DNA of 23,272 bases. Origin: CAZOHN01 sp964579325. Lineage in GTDB: Bacteria; Pseudomonadota; Alphaproteobacteria; Rhodobacterales; Rhodobacteraceae. Position 1 is the first letter of the stretch, and every line of letters begins with the position of its first letter. Of this stretch, positions 1 to 8,586 are shown in pieces. The stretch spans positions 1 to 23,272 of the forward strand of contig CAZOHN010000037.1 of the NCBI GenBank assembly GCA_964579325.1, written 5' to 3'. The notes below the pieces were generated by a model that was not told the DNA's origin, ran no database searches, and saw only the letters and a list, made by a program, of their open reading frames with translations. The position numbers and the translations under genes are program-made.

Positions 1-2054
1 TCGGAGACCTGCTGCGCCATCCGCTTTGTCGCGGCCCTGCGCCGGACGTCACCGGACAGCCGCGCGATCTCGTCCCGGCGCAGGACCCGTCCCCGCGCGG
101 CGTTGATCCGGGCCTGGGCGTCCAGGTGCAGGTCGGCCACGGCGCCGGCCATGACGTCGGCGAACTGCCTGAGCGCCTCGTCGTCGTCCGGCAGGGTCGC
201 GGGGTCGATCAGCGCGCGGTAGTAAAGCTTTTCCCAGGCGGCAAAGGGATCGCCCTCGCGGTCGCGGCGGTCGTACCAGTCGGCCGCGGTCTCGGCGACG
301 CGGCGCGCGTCCTTCTCGGCAAGAACATGGGGCAGCATGACCCGGCGCAGGTCCGGCAGGTGGTTGAGCTCGTCCCGGCCCGGCGTGTTGCGCACCAGCC
401 AGACTTCGCGGGCAAGACGGCCGAAGAGGTCGCGGGCGTGGCCCGGGGCGAAGGGCAGGGCGAGACCGAGAGCCGGGGCGAGCACTTCCTCGATCAGCTG
501 CGGTGTGATCCGGCGCAGGACGAGGCCGGGGCTCGCCAACCGGCGCAGTTCTTTGTCGCGGAGCCGTTCGAGGATGCGCGTGTAGAGGAACCGCTGGCGC
601 ACCTCGGCATCGAATGTCTTGCGCAACGAAGGGTCGCTGTCGCCGATCAGCCGCTCGATCCGTTTGCGCGGCAGCGTTTTGCAGAAGCGGCCGAGGATGG
701 TGAGGACGAGCGGGTTCGAGCCGAAGGTCGCGACGAGGCCGGGGACGAGGTCGCGGTGGCGGACCCCGTCGCGCACGAAAATGTCGGTCAGCACCGAGCG
801 TCCCGCGCGTGTGCCGAGGTCGCCGAGTTCGAGGTAGCCTGGAAAATGGATGTTGGCGGCGGGCATCCGGCCGACATCCTCGGCCGCGCGGCCCGAGATG
901 ATCGTCCGCACGGCACCGGGCGGGAACTGCCGTGCCACGGTCACGACCCAGTCGGCAATGAGTCGCACTCGCTCCTCGCCGGTCACCAGCGCCTCCTCGA
1001 ATGTGTCGAGCACCAGAACGAGCGGCCTTTCGCGAAGCCCTTCGAGGTCGAGGAGCGCACCGAGATCGGAGAGCGCGCCGAGGACGGCGCGGCTGCCTGC
1101 CTCGATCGTCCGCCCGTCGGTCGCGGCGGACGTGAGGGTATCCCGGAGGCCAGAGCGCAACCCGCTGATCGGGGTCTCGAGCCCGGGTGTGGCCCGTCCA
1201 ATCTGCCATAGGAGTTCGAGCGTCATTGCCACCCGATCGCCGCCGCGCAACGCCACTTGGTCAAGGTCGAGCACGACGGTGGCAAGGTCGGCCCGGGCGC
1301 GCAGGCGACGGCGCAGCACTTCCATCAGGGCCGACTTGCCGACTCCGCCGATGCCGGTCACCACGAGCGCCGGGACGAGGTCTTGGCGTATCGGTTCCTC
1401 CGATCTGCCGGGCAAGGGCTTGAGAAGGTCGGCGCCGGGACCCGTGGCCTCGCCGGTGCCGGCAAAATCGAGCAGGAGCGCAAGCTCGCGCGTGCGCCCG
1501 CGGAACCCGGTGCCGAGAAGCGCCTCGGCCGTGGCGTCCTCGCCCCGGCGCACCACCGCGCGCTCGAGTCGCCGCCCCAGACCGATGTCCGCCGCCCAGT
1601 CAGACAGGACGACACCCGCCTCGAGGAACAGTTGGTAGACTTGGAAGAGCGCCAGCAGACGGTCCGTGCCGAGCTTGTCGGGCAATGGCGCGTCGGGATG
1701 ATCGAGGAAGCGCTTCAGTTCGGGACGCGGGTGGGGCGCCAGGAGGTCGACCGCCGCGGCGCCGAAGCCGTCGCCTGGGCGCAGCGGCAGATCCGCCAGC
1801 AGCCGTGCGCGCCCGGCTCCCGGTGGGGGCAGGCGCGCCAGCGCCGCGCGGCGCGCGTCGGGCAGCAGCGCCCAGAGCCAGGCGCCATCGACCTCACGCT
1901 CGTCGCAGAGCGCGGCGAGGTCGGCGAGCGCTGGGTCCTTCGCGGCATCCGCCATCGCAGGTAGCAGGTCGCGCGGGTCGAAGCCACCCAGCAGAGCAGC
2001 ACGCTGGAGCACGCCTTGGTCGAGGCCTGGGGTGGGGGTGGCGGCCGGCGTCAT
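1..2054 (-). CDS. STAND-type P-loop NTPase, 3' end beyond the window
   Basis: The minus frame is open from an ATG at 2054-2052 to the left edge, giving 684 residues with no stop, so the C-terminus is missing. Residues 1-170 are a mostly helical, Ala/Leu-rich N-terminal region. A GR-box like those that precede STAND NTPase domains follows (FRGRTREL, residues 184-191). Walker A is GIGGVGKS (Lys240) and Walker B is LVLVLDTFEE (Asp350), followed by a sensor-like RTIISGR near residue 381. The part after about residue 480 is helical and rich in Arg and Leu, as in the winged-helix and repeat regions of STAND proteins. In that family ATP-driven oligomerisation turns on an effector; here the likely effectors are the two protease genes upstream, and this is inference. 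A GGGGA lies 8 bases before the ATG. The NTPase assignment is solid; the substrate or trigger is unknown. Confidence 0.85.
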   Translation of the reverse strand, partial: MTPAATPTPGLDQGVLQRAALLGGFDPRDLLPAMADAAKDPALADLAALCDEREVDGAWLWALLPDARRAALARLPPPGAGRARLLADLPLRPGDGFGAAAVDLLAPHPRPELKRFLDHPDAPLPDKLGTDRLLALFQVYQLFLEAGVVLSDWAADIGLGRRLERAVVRRGEDATAEALLGTGFRGRTRELALLLDFAGTGEATGPGADLLKPLPGRSEEPIRQDLVPALVVTGIGGVGKSALMEVLRRRLRARADLATVVLDLDQVALRGGDRVAMTLELLWQIGRATPGLETPISGLRSGLRDTLTSAATDGRTIEAGSRAVLGALSDLGALLDLEGLRERPLVLVLDTFEEALVTGEERVRLIADWVVTVARQFPPGAVRTIISGRAAEDVGRMPAANIHFPGYLELGDLGTRAGRSVLTDIFVRDGVRHRDLVPGLVATFGSNPLVLTILGRFCKTLPRKRIERLIGDSDPSLRKTFDAEVRQRFLYTRILERLRDKELRRLASPGLVLRRITPQLIEEVLAPALGLALPFAPGHARDLFGRLAREVWLVRNTPGRDELNHLPDLRRVMLPHVLAEKDARRVAETAADWYDRRDREGDPFAAWEKLYYRALIDPATLPDDDEALRQFADVMAGAVADLHLDAQARINAARGRVLRRDEIARLSGDVRRRAATKRMAQQVS

Positions 2055-2055
2055 G

Positions 2056-2457
2056 TCAGGGTTTCCCCGTGCTGTGGGTCGGAGAACGCGGCGTCTCCAG
2101 CGTCGCCCGTTCCGGGTCGCGCCACTCCGCTCGGTGCCGGGCGGGCGCCTTTTGCCTCGGGCGGGGGGGGTGGCGCCCGTCCCAGGTGCGGCCGGTGACT
2201 CCCCCGGGGTCTTTGGGCGGGGAGACTGCGAGGCAGGCGCAGGGCGGGCGTTCCCGGGTGCCGGCCAGCCCGTAGGTGGGGCGTGAGGGGGACGGGAGGG
2301 CGGCGGCAGGCGCCGGATGCCCCATTGCGGGATCGGGCTGCGGGGGTGCGTGCCCAAGGCGGTGCGGTGTGGTCGGTCTCCGGACCGGGACCAAGGGCGG
2401 TTGTCGGTGCCGGGGCAGGGGCGCGCCTTGGGCGTGGTTGCGTGGGGCCGGCGTCAT
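2056..2457 (-). CDS. possible 133-residue Pro/Arg/His-rich ORF between two NTPase genes, or non-coding linker
   Basis: This is the only stretch of about 400 bases without a recognised gene inside the protease/NTPase module. An ATG at 2457-2455 overlaps the TGA of the upstream gene (ATGA) and has GGAAG five bases before it. The frame ends with TGA at 2058-2056, one base before the ATG of the STAND gene. The predicted product has no recognisable domain and is low-complexity. The coding strand is very C-rich, and all three minus frames are open here, so openness is weak evidence of coding. The alternatives are a Pro-rich linker read in the frame of the flanking genes, or untranslated spacer. I favour spacer or linker slightly over a real separate protein. 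Confidence 0.3.
   Translation of the reverse strand: MTPAPRNHAQGAPLPRHRQPPLVPVRRPTTPHRLGHAPPQPDPAMGHPAPAAALPSPSRPTYGLAGTRERPPCACLAVSPPKDPGGVTGRTWDGRHPPRPRQKAPARHRAEWRDPERATLETPRSPTHSTGKP
2163..2170. repeat. homopolymeric G8/C8 tract
   Basis: Eight consecutive G on the plus strand (C8 on the strand of the neighbouring genes) lie in the spacer between the trypsin-NTPase gene and the STAND gene. Tracts of this length can slip during replication. Because all three minus frames are open around it, a one-base change would move translation from one open frame to another. Whether the length varies between strains cannot be seen here. Confidence 0.6.
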
Positions 2458-4451
2458 CGGTTCTTCCATTCCTCGGCCGTGGCGAGGTAGACGCGGGCCA
2501 AGACATCCGAAACGCGGGCCAGCCGTGATGTCGGGTGGTCCGGCACATCGAGCAAGTCCGCTGTCGCGAGGGCGAGGCGCGCATGGAGGTGCAGGTCCTC
2601 CTTCAGAGCGGTCACCTTGCACTCCGTCAAGATCGCACCAAGAGCGTTCGCGAGGTCGTCCTCGCGGAGATCGGAGGGCGACGGAAGCGGCTCGGTGATC
2701 GTTGCTGCGGGATTCACCGAGGCGAGGCCGGGCAGGCCGATCAGCAGGATCCGCAGGATCCGCAGCCCAGGCGCAGCCTCGTAGAGCGCGTCGAGTAGGA
2801 GGCGCGCGTCAGTACGGGGGATGTCGCTCGCGTCGAGATTGTCGAGCACCAGCCACAGGATGCGCGACCTTCCATCGGTCGCAGATGTGGCGAGCAGATC
2901 AGTCAGGGCGCTGGCAAGGGCGGGAACGAGGGCGTCTCTGATCCAGGCGGCGGACGTGCCGTGTGTCGCACCATCCTGCGGCAGCGCGGCGATTGCCGAG
3001 GCGGGCGCGCCCGCACGGTTGAGGATGGACGTGGCGAGGGCGTGCGGCGTGGCGGGCAGTTCGGCGGCCGTGAGGCTCACGACAAGGTGGTCCTCGGGCA
3101 GGAGCGTCGCGCGGAGAAGGTCGGCGGTGAAGCTCTTGCCGCTGCCGCCTGCCCCGCGCACGAAGAGGATCGGCTGGTCGGGGTTCGTGGCCATGCGGCG
3201 CAGAATGTCCACGCTGCGCCCGCGTCCGATCACCGCACGCGGGCCGTCCGAAGCAAGGACGCGCCAGATCCGGTCGTATTCGGGCAGGGCCGCGCCGAGG
3301 GCCGGGTTGGCGGCGTTGATCGCGGTGGCGCAGGAGGCGCGGTTTGCGATCAGGGTGTTTGTCGCCTTCTCGTAGGTTGCAGAATGATGCAGGCCGATCA
3401 CGTTCAGCTCGTGGTCGAGGACGAGGCCGCCCGAGGACCCCTGGGCGGTGCGAGCGCGGTGCAGAAGGAACTTCCTGTCCGGCAGCTCCAGGGTCGCACC
3501 GGCCGTCGCCGCGGCGACCATGCGGCCCGCGGCCGGATGCTGGATCACGAAGGTCAGGTTGCGGTCGTCGTCGAGCCGTCCCGGCTGGGCGAGGTCGTAC
3601 CAGCCGCGCAGCCGTCCAGGCGCGCCAGACAGCCGGATTGCGCAATAGTCGAGGGCATGGGGCCGCAGCGCGGACATGTCGGCGTAGCCCTTGCCGGGAT
3701 CGACGCCGGCAAGGTCCATCGGGCTGAAATCAACCAGCCAGTCTGCCACGGCGAAGGCGACCTCCGCGGGCTGGAGATCGTTCACGCGTTCGAAGTGGCA
3801 AGCGATCCGGGCGTTGCTGCCGTCCTTTGCGGTACCGGTGGCGGGGTCGATCTCGTGCTGCAGGACATGCCAGTTCGTCAGCACAGTCTGTGGCCCGACC
3901 AGGAAGCCCGTGCCGGTGATCGGGGCGAGCGAACCCGGAGCGCCGACGACGACCATGCAGGTGCGCCGCATCGCTGTCATGAGGCCACGCACGAAGGTCT
4001 CCATTCCGATCCAGGAGGCCATGTCGGGGGTGAAGTCCTCGAGCGTGACAGACCGCCCGCCGGCGCGTTGCGGCACCAGCAGACGCGCCGCGCGGTCGGG
4101 GGCGCCCCGGGCTTCCGACAGGACCCGGGTGGCGTGGCGAAGGTCGATCAGACCGCGGGCACCGAGGTCGGCCAGGAGCGGCCCGAAGAAGCCCGCGCGA
4201 TCGGCGGCGAGGAAGGCCTTGGCGGCGGCCTCGGTAAGATCGGTCACACCGAGGGCGAGGGTCTTGAAGTCGGCCGTCCGGCGGTTCCTGCCACGCCCGG
4301 CATAGCCGTCGAAGACCGCAGCCACCGCGGCCCGCCCCGCGGTGAGCGCCCGCGCCATGGCGTGGGCCTCGTCGGGGGCAAGCGGCTGCCGTGCCAGACC
4401 GGCCGGTTCGGCGGCGTGCGGCTGGTCCGGGCGGTCGCGGTCGTCGGGCAC
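2454..4451 (-). CDS. trypsin-like serine protease fused to a P-loop NTPase domain, with N-terminal helical domain
   Basis: 665 residues from a GTG at 4451. Residues 25-115 form a compact helical domain that could be an effector-associated (adaptor) domain, though I cannot assign a family. Residues 165-360 are a trypsin-like protease: His195 in TNWHVL, Asp268 in LDYCAIRL and Ser340 in GSSGG make a complete triad. Residues 405-640 carry a second module: VIGRGRSVDIL, Walker A GAGGSGKS (Lys439) and Walker B LWLVLDNLD (Asp537). No signal peptide or membrane segment is seen, so it should act in the cytoplasm. The GTG lies 8 bases after the stop of the subtilisin-trypsin gene and has no strong ribosome site, suggesting translational coupling. 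The role is probably a sensor/protease in a conflict or stress-signalling module, which is inference; the domain calls are direct. Confidence 0.88.
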   Translation of the reverse strand: MPDDRDRPDQPHAAEPAGLARQPLAPDEAHAMARALTAGRAAVAAVFDGYAGRGRNRRTADFKTLALGVTDLTEAAAKAFLAADRAGFFGPLLADLGARGLIDLRHATRVLSEARGAPDRAARLLVPQRAGGRSVTLEDFTPDMASWIGMETFVRGLMTAMRRTCMVVVGAPGSLAPITGTGFLVGPQTVLTNWHVLQHEIDPATGTAKDGSNARIACHFERVNDLQPAEVAFAVADWLVDFSPMDLAGVDPGKGYADMSALRPHALDYCAIRLSGAPGRLRGWYDLAQPGRLDDDRNLTFVIQHPAAGRMVAAATAGATLELPDRKFLLHRARTAQGSSGGLVLDHELNVIGLHHSATYEKATNTLIANRASCATAINAANPALGAALPEYDRIWRVLASDGPRAVIGRGRSVDILRRMATNPDQPILFVRGAGGSGKSFTADLLRATLLPEDHLVVSLTAAELPATPHALATSILNRAGAPASAIAALPQDGATHGTSAAWIRDALVPALASALTDLLATSATDGRSRILWLVLDNLDASDIPRTDARLLLDALYEAAPGLRILRILLIGLPGLASVNPAATITEPLPSPSDLREDDLANALGAILTECKVTALKEDLHLHARLALATADLLDVPDHPTSRLARVSDVLARVYLATAEEWKNR

Positions 4452-4459
4452 GGCAGGGC

Positions 4460-7294
4460 TCAGCCGAGTAGCGCGTCGAGAACCGGATCGGCGGTGCGCA
4501 CGGCGGAAAGGTCGTGGGCGTGGTTGGCACGCAGCCAGTCGCCCGCGAAGTGCAGGCCCACGGCTTCGAGGTTGCCACCCATGACACCCGCCAGCGAGCC
4601 GGAGTTGCCCCCGAGGGTGGTGGCGTCGTGGTCGAAGACCCAGCGGTGGTCCGGCGGCTGGACCATGCCGGGGCTGAAGAACTTCTGCCCGTAGCGCAGC
4701 CCGAACAGTTCGCGCAGGCGCTCGACGATGTCATGTCGCATCGCGCCCTGTTCGTCCGCCGGAATCCAGGCCGGTGCGGCGGGGAAGCCCACGACATAGA
4801 GGTTGTTTCGGAAGGCCCGCCAGCCGGAGCCTTTCGCCACCGAGAGCGGTGCTGGCAGTGCGGCTCCGGCGGCGTTGACGGTTTCGACGCGGACCACCGC
4901 GAGGTCGAGGTTGTCGAAGCTGATCGGGAAGCGGCCGATCATGTTCGGGCCTGCAAAGGCCACGTCGGTGATGCGGAAGCGCTGGGCGGGGTCGTAGCCC
5001 GCGGGCGAGAAATCGATCGTGGGGTCCGAGTGGACGATCCAGCGCTCGGGGTTGTCGACGCGCGGCAGCGGGCTCGCGAAGTGTTCCAGCACATGGCGGT
5101 TGGTCATCACGAGGCCGTCGCCCACCACGAAGCCGGTTCCGAGATGGGCGAAGCCGCCGTCGATCCGGCCGACGGCGGCAAGAGGGCCGCGCTCCAGATC
5201 GGGCATGGCGAGGGTCACCATGGCGCGGAAGCTGCCGAACTCGGGGTTGGTCGCGTCCACAGTCTGGAGAATGCGGCCGTCGGGGGTGGTCCGGGTGGTA
5301 ACGGGGATTGCCGGTCGTTCGGTGAGTGAGACGAGGGCTTCGAGCTGGAGCGTCGAGGCGTCGGACAGCTGTGCGTTGACCCCCTCGGCGCCAAGCCGTT
5401 CGAGCGCGGCCTCGACGGCCTCGACATCGCCGATGAGGTCGGGCCGCCCGGCGGCTTCGGCGCGGCTCCTGATCGGGGTCAGGAACGCTTCGCGACCCTT
5501 GGCGTCAAGTCGGCCCTGCGCGTCGCCGGGGGTCATCGCGCGGGCGCTTTCGGTTCGCGCTTGGACCGGAAGGGTGGCAGCTCCCAGGCGCGATAGCAAC
5601 TGTGCCGTCCGCTCAGGGTCAGCGGGGGCGGGCAACAGGATCGAGGGTACGGGAAGGCGCGTGCGCAGTGCCAGCTTGGCGAGGCGGGAATCCGGTGAGG
5701 CGTCCGCCGCTTCGGCGAGCGATGTGGATGCCTGGGTGAAGGCCCGCGCCTCGGGTCCCGCGCCCGGCTGGCCGCGCCCGGCGCGCGCGTCTGCCAGCAG
5801 GAGTGCGGAGACTTCCGCGCCGTGGGCGGCCCAGTCGAAGGTGGGATCGGCGGGGCCGGGTCCGAGGATGTCGGTCAGCGCATCGGCCAGTCCGCCAGAG
5901 GCATCATCGGACAATGGGCCGCCCTCGGGGCGCATCATCGAGACACCTGCGAGCGGAAGCCGCAGGAGTGCGTCGGCCTCGACGATGCCGGCGCCGAGGC
6001 CGGAGGGAAAGCCGGCGGGGCGCCGGGCGGTCTGCTGGACGGCGGCGCGGAAGAGGTCCTGCACCGTGGTTCCGCGGCGGCGGGCTTCGGCGATGCAGGC
6101 GGCGCGGCCGTGCTTGTCGAGCCAGAGCGCCGCGACGCCTGCGGTGAGAGCGGTTGCGAAAGAGGTGCCCTGGCCGCCCGAGACCGTGTCCTTCGGGGTC
6201 TGCGGCGTCTTGCGCTCGGCCCGCCAGACGTTTTCGGCAGGGGCCGAGATATCGACGGACCGCCCGGAGGACGAGCCCTTCCATTTGCGGTCGGCGGGTC
6301 CGGTGCCGCCGATGGCGATGACTTCGGGATAGGCGGCGGGCCAGACAACGAGGCCCACGCAGTTGCCGGCAGCAGCGAGCACGATGATGTCGCGGGCAAC
6401 AGCGCGCTTGACCGACTGCCGGATGGCGCGGCTCCAGACGCCGCCGAGCGACATGGTGATGACATGCGCGCCCACGCTCACGGCATGGTCGATGGCCTTG
6501 GCCACGGGTGTGCCGTTGAAGATCTTGACATCGTTGATGCAGCGGATGGGGACAAGCGCGGCGCGCGGGGCGGAGCCCGACATCTTCCCGCCTTCCCCGG
6601 AGGCGGCGACGCTGCCGGTCGCGGTACCGTGGCCGGGGGTGGACATGCGCGACGAGAGCGGGTCGCGCGGGTCGGTGCCGCCCTCGATCAGGTTGGCGGT
6701 GCGGGTGCGGTCGATGCGGTCGGGCTTGAGTTCGTCATGCTCGGCCACGCCGGTGTCGGGTTGGGCGATGATGATGCCCTCGCCCTTGCGAGGCGCCTGG
6801 GTCCACGCCGCAATGACGCCGGCCTTCTTCAACGCCCAGAGCTTGTCTGACGGGGCCGGGTCCTTGACCCAGCAGGTCTGGTCGAGGATGGCGCTTTCGA
6901 CGCCGGGGGGCGGAAACTCCTCGGGGTCGGCAAAGACGTTTGCGCCGATGTCGGGCTCGCAGGAGATGAGGCCGAGCGCGGAGCGCAGGTCGGCGGCGAT
7001 GGCGAAGAGCCTGTCTTCGGGCAGGGTGCGGTCGATGCCGTTGGGCGCGAAGGCGAAGAAGAGGATGCCGTCGGCGTCGATCTCGTCGGAGATCGGCTCA
7101 AGTGCGAAGCTGTCGCTGCCGAGAAGTTCGGTCAGCCTGCCGCGCATGGCTTCGGTGTCGGCCACGGCGTCGCGGCTGGTCGAGACCGTTTCGAGCGCGA
7201 AGCGGAGCCGGTCTGGGTGATAGAGCGGGCGGGAATCGTCGGAGGCGTGGGCGAGAATGCCACGCAGCATGGGCAGTCCGGTTGTGTCGGCCAT
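4460..7294 (-). CDS. cytoplasmic double protease: subtilisin (S8) domain plus C-terminal trypsin-like domain
   Basis: 944 residues from the ATG at 7294, chosen over a TTG at 7321 because AGGA stands about 9 bases before it. Residues 1-160 look like a prodomain or recognition region. The subtilisin domain (about 165-440) has a full catalytic set: Asp180 (QPDTGV), His222 (GHGTA), oxyanion Asn311 (AAAGN) and Ser378 (GTSFA). A long Ala-rich, probably helical linker spans about 450-690. A trypsin-like domain follows with His734 (TNRHVL), Asp797 (NLDLAVV) and Ser898 (GGNSGS). There is no secretion signal, which is unusual for a subtilisin. It is the first gene of the leftward module and probably the promoter-proximal one. 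One protease domain could activate the other or the downstream trypsin-NTPase; that is inference. Both triads look intact, so the gene is unlikely to be decaying. Confidence 0.9.
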   Translation of the reverse strand: MADTTGLPMLRGILAHASDDSRPLYHPDRLRFALETVSTSRDAVADTEAMRGRLTELLGSDSFALEPISDEIDADGILFFAFAPNGIDRTLPEDRLFAIAADLRSALGLISCEPDIGANVFADPEEFPPPGVESAILDQTCWVKDPAPSDKLWALKKAGVIAAWTQAPRKGEGIIIAQPDTGVAEHDELKPDRIDRTRTANLIEGGTDPRDPLSSRMSTPGHGTATGSVAASGEGGKMSGSAPRAALVPIRCINDVKIFNGTPVAKAIDHAVSVGAHVITMSLGGVWSRAIRQSVKRAVARDIIVLAAAGNCVGLVVWPAAYPEVIAIGGTGPADRKWKGSSSGRSVDISAPAENVWRAERKTPQTPKDTVSGGQGTSFATALTAGVAALWLDKHGRAACIAEARRRGTTVQDLFRAAVQQTARRPAGFPSGLGAGIVEADALLRLPLAGVSMMRPEGGPLSDDASGGLADALTDILGPGPADPTFDWAAHGAEVSALLLADARAGRGQPGAGPEARAFTQASTSLAEAADASPDSRLAKLALRTRLPVPSILLPAPADPERTAQLLSRLGAATLPVQARTESARAMTPGDAQGRLDAKGREAFLTPIRSRAEAAGRPDLIGDVEAVEAALERLGAEGVNAQLSDASTLQLEALVSLTERPAIPVTTRTTPDGRILQTVDATNPEFGSFRAMVTLAMPDLERGPLAAVGRIDGGFAHLGTGFVVGDGLVMTNRHVLEHFASPLPRVDNPERWIVHSDPTIDFSPAGYDPAQRFRITDVAFAGPNMIGRFPISFDNLDLAVVRVETVNAAGAALPAPLSVAKGSGWRAFRNNLYVVGFPAAPAWIPADEQGAMRHDIVERLRELFGLRYGQKFFSPGMVQPPDHRWVFDHDATTLGGNSGSLAGVMGGNLEAVGLHFAGDWLRANHAHDLSAVRTADPVLDALLG

Positions 7295-7357
7295 GGTCAA
7301 TGTCCTGTCTGGAAAACGCAAGAAAACAACACACCGCCCAACAGCGACGGTTCGTTA

Positions 7358-7386
7358 ACCTTACGACCGCGGGCCGAACCGGTCAA
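7358..7386 (-). promoter_or_regulatory. possible promoter of the protease/NTPase module
   Basis: On the minus strand TTGACC (7386-7381) is followed after 17 bases by TAAGGT (7363-7358), about 60 bases before the ATG of the double-protease gene. The -35 box is good but the -10 box matches the sigma-70 consensus at only three positions. The box lies in the only gap between ackA and the module. Confidence 0.3.
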
Positions 7387-7422
7387 AAGATTTTCCCGCA
7401 CCGCGTGTGCCGCGGATGCCTC

Positions 7423-8586
7423 TCAGACGATCGCCACGCGGGTCGCGCGTGCGATCACGGCTTCCTCGTCGGTGGGGACCACGAGGACCGGTGTCGCGGC
7501 GCCGTCTGCCGAGATGATCCTGTCGCCTGCGCGGTTGCGGCCCTCGTCGAGCGCGATGCCCATCCAGCCCGCGCGCGCGCAGATGCGGGCACGGATCGTG
7601 GCGGAGTTCTCGCCGATTCCGGCGGTGAAGACGAGGGCGGCGATCCCGCCCATCGCGGCGGCCATCGCGCCCAGTTCGCGTTCGCAGCGTGCCACGAAAA
7701 CGTCTATGGCGGCGCGGGCGTCGTCGGTGTTCGCGGCTTCGAGGGTGCGCATGTCGTGGCTGATGCCCGAAAGGCCGAGAAGGCCCGAGCGGGTGTAGAG
7801 AAGGTCCGACACCTCCGCGGGGCTCATACCCTCCTGTTCGAGAAGGTAGAGCACGACGCCGGGGTCGATCTGGCCGCAGCGGGTGCCCATGGGCAGCCCG
7901 TCGAGCGCGGTGAAGCCCATCGTCGTGGCGACCGATTGTCCGCCCGCCATGGCGCACATCGAGGAGCCATTGCCAAGGTGGGCCACGACGACGCGTCCGG
8001 CCAGAAGGTCGGGGTCGTTGCGGGCGAGGGCTTCCGCGATCGACTGGTAGCTGAGCCCGTGGAAGCCGTAGCGCAGGATGCCGCGGTCGTGGAAGGCGCG
8101 GGGCAGGGCGTAGGCCTGCGCCGCGAAGGTCTGGCCGCGGTGGAAGGCGGTGTCGAAGCAGGCGACCTGGGGCACGCCGGGAAAGGCGGCACGGGCGGCG
8201 CGGAGACCGGCGAGGTTGTGGGGCTGGTGCAGGGGCGCAAAAGGGCAGAGTGCCTCTAGCGCCGCGAGGGTCGCGTCATCGACGACGACCGGTGCGGAGT
8301 AATCCGGCCCGCCATGGACCACGCGATGCCCGACCGCGCGGATGACAAGGCCCGGAAAGGCACTGCCGAGGGCGGCGAGTGCGGTGCCGAGCGCTTCGGC
8401 ATGGCTCTTCGCTTTCTCCTGCACCGGCAGGTCCGTGCCATCCGCGGCGCGCACCGCGATGCGCCCTTCCGGGCCGATCCGGTCCGCGTGCCCGGTGGCA
8501 AGGGGCGTGTCGCCCGTCACAGGGTAAAGCGCGAACTTGAGGGACGAGGACCCTGCATTCAGGGTCAGGAGCGAGCCTTCGGTCAT
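7423..8586 (-). CDS. ackA: acetate kinase
   Basis: 387 residues, the normal length for acetate kinase, which makes acetate and ATP from acetyl phosphate and ADP, or runs in reverse. All family signatures are present: NAGSSSLKF (Asn10), HRVVHGG (Arg88), FDTAFH (catalytic Asp145), GFHGLS (His176), HLGNGSS, GTRCGQIDPG (Arg236) and the GIGENS adenine-site motif (Glu326). The ATG overlaps the TGA of the upstream phosphotransacetylase gene by four bases (ATGA), so the two are one operon and translationally coupled. Together they form the Pta-AckA pathway of acetyl-CoA/acetate exchange in the cytoplasm. Propionate or butyrate kinase activity cannot be excluded from sequence. Confidence 0.97.
   Translation of the reverse strand: MTEGSLLTLNAGSSSLKFALYPVTGDTPLATGHADRIGPEGRIAVRAADGTDLPVQEKAKSHAEALGTALAALGSAFPGLVIRAVGHRVVHGGPDYSAPVVVDDATLAALEALCPFAPLHQPHNLAGLRAARAAFPGVPQVACFDTAFHRGQTFAAQAYALPRAFHDRGILRYGFHGLSYQSIAEALARNDPDLLAGRVVVAHLGNGSSMCAMAGGQSVATTMGFTALDGLPMGTRCGQIDPGVVLYLLEQEGMSPAEVSDLLYTRSGLLGLSGISHDMRTLEAANTDDARAAIDVFVARCERELGAMAAAMGGIAALVFTAGIGENSATIRARICARAGWMGIALDEGRNRAGDRIISADGAATPVLVVPTDEEAVIARATRVAIV

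Noticed and set aside
49..1209. Arg/Pro-rich minus-strand frame of 386 codons
   Set aside because: It lies out of frame inside the STAND NTPase, whose frame has Walker motifs; the composition is that of a shadow frame in high-GC DNA.
126..1964. Long plus-strand open frames antisense to the STAND gene
   Set aside because: They show no domain or motif and mirror the third-position GC of the minus gene.
2961..4694. 577-codon plus-strand frame
   Set aside because: It is antisense to the trypsin-NTPase gene, which has a full catalytic triad and P-loop; the plus frame has none.
5019..6332. 437-codon plus-strand Ser/Arg-rich frame
   Set aside because: It is antisense to the double-protease gene and is a shadow.
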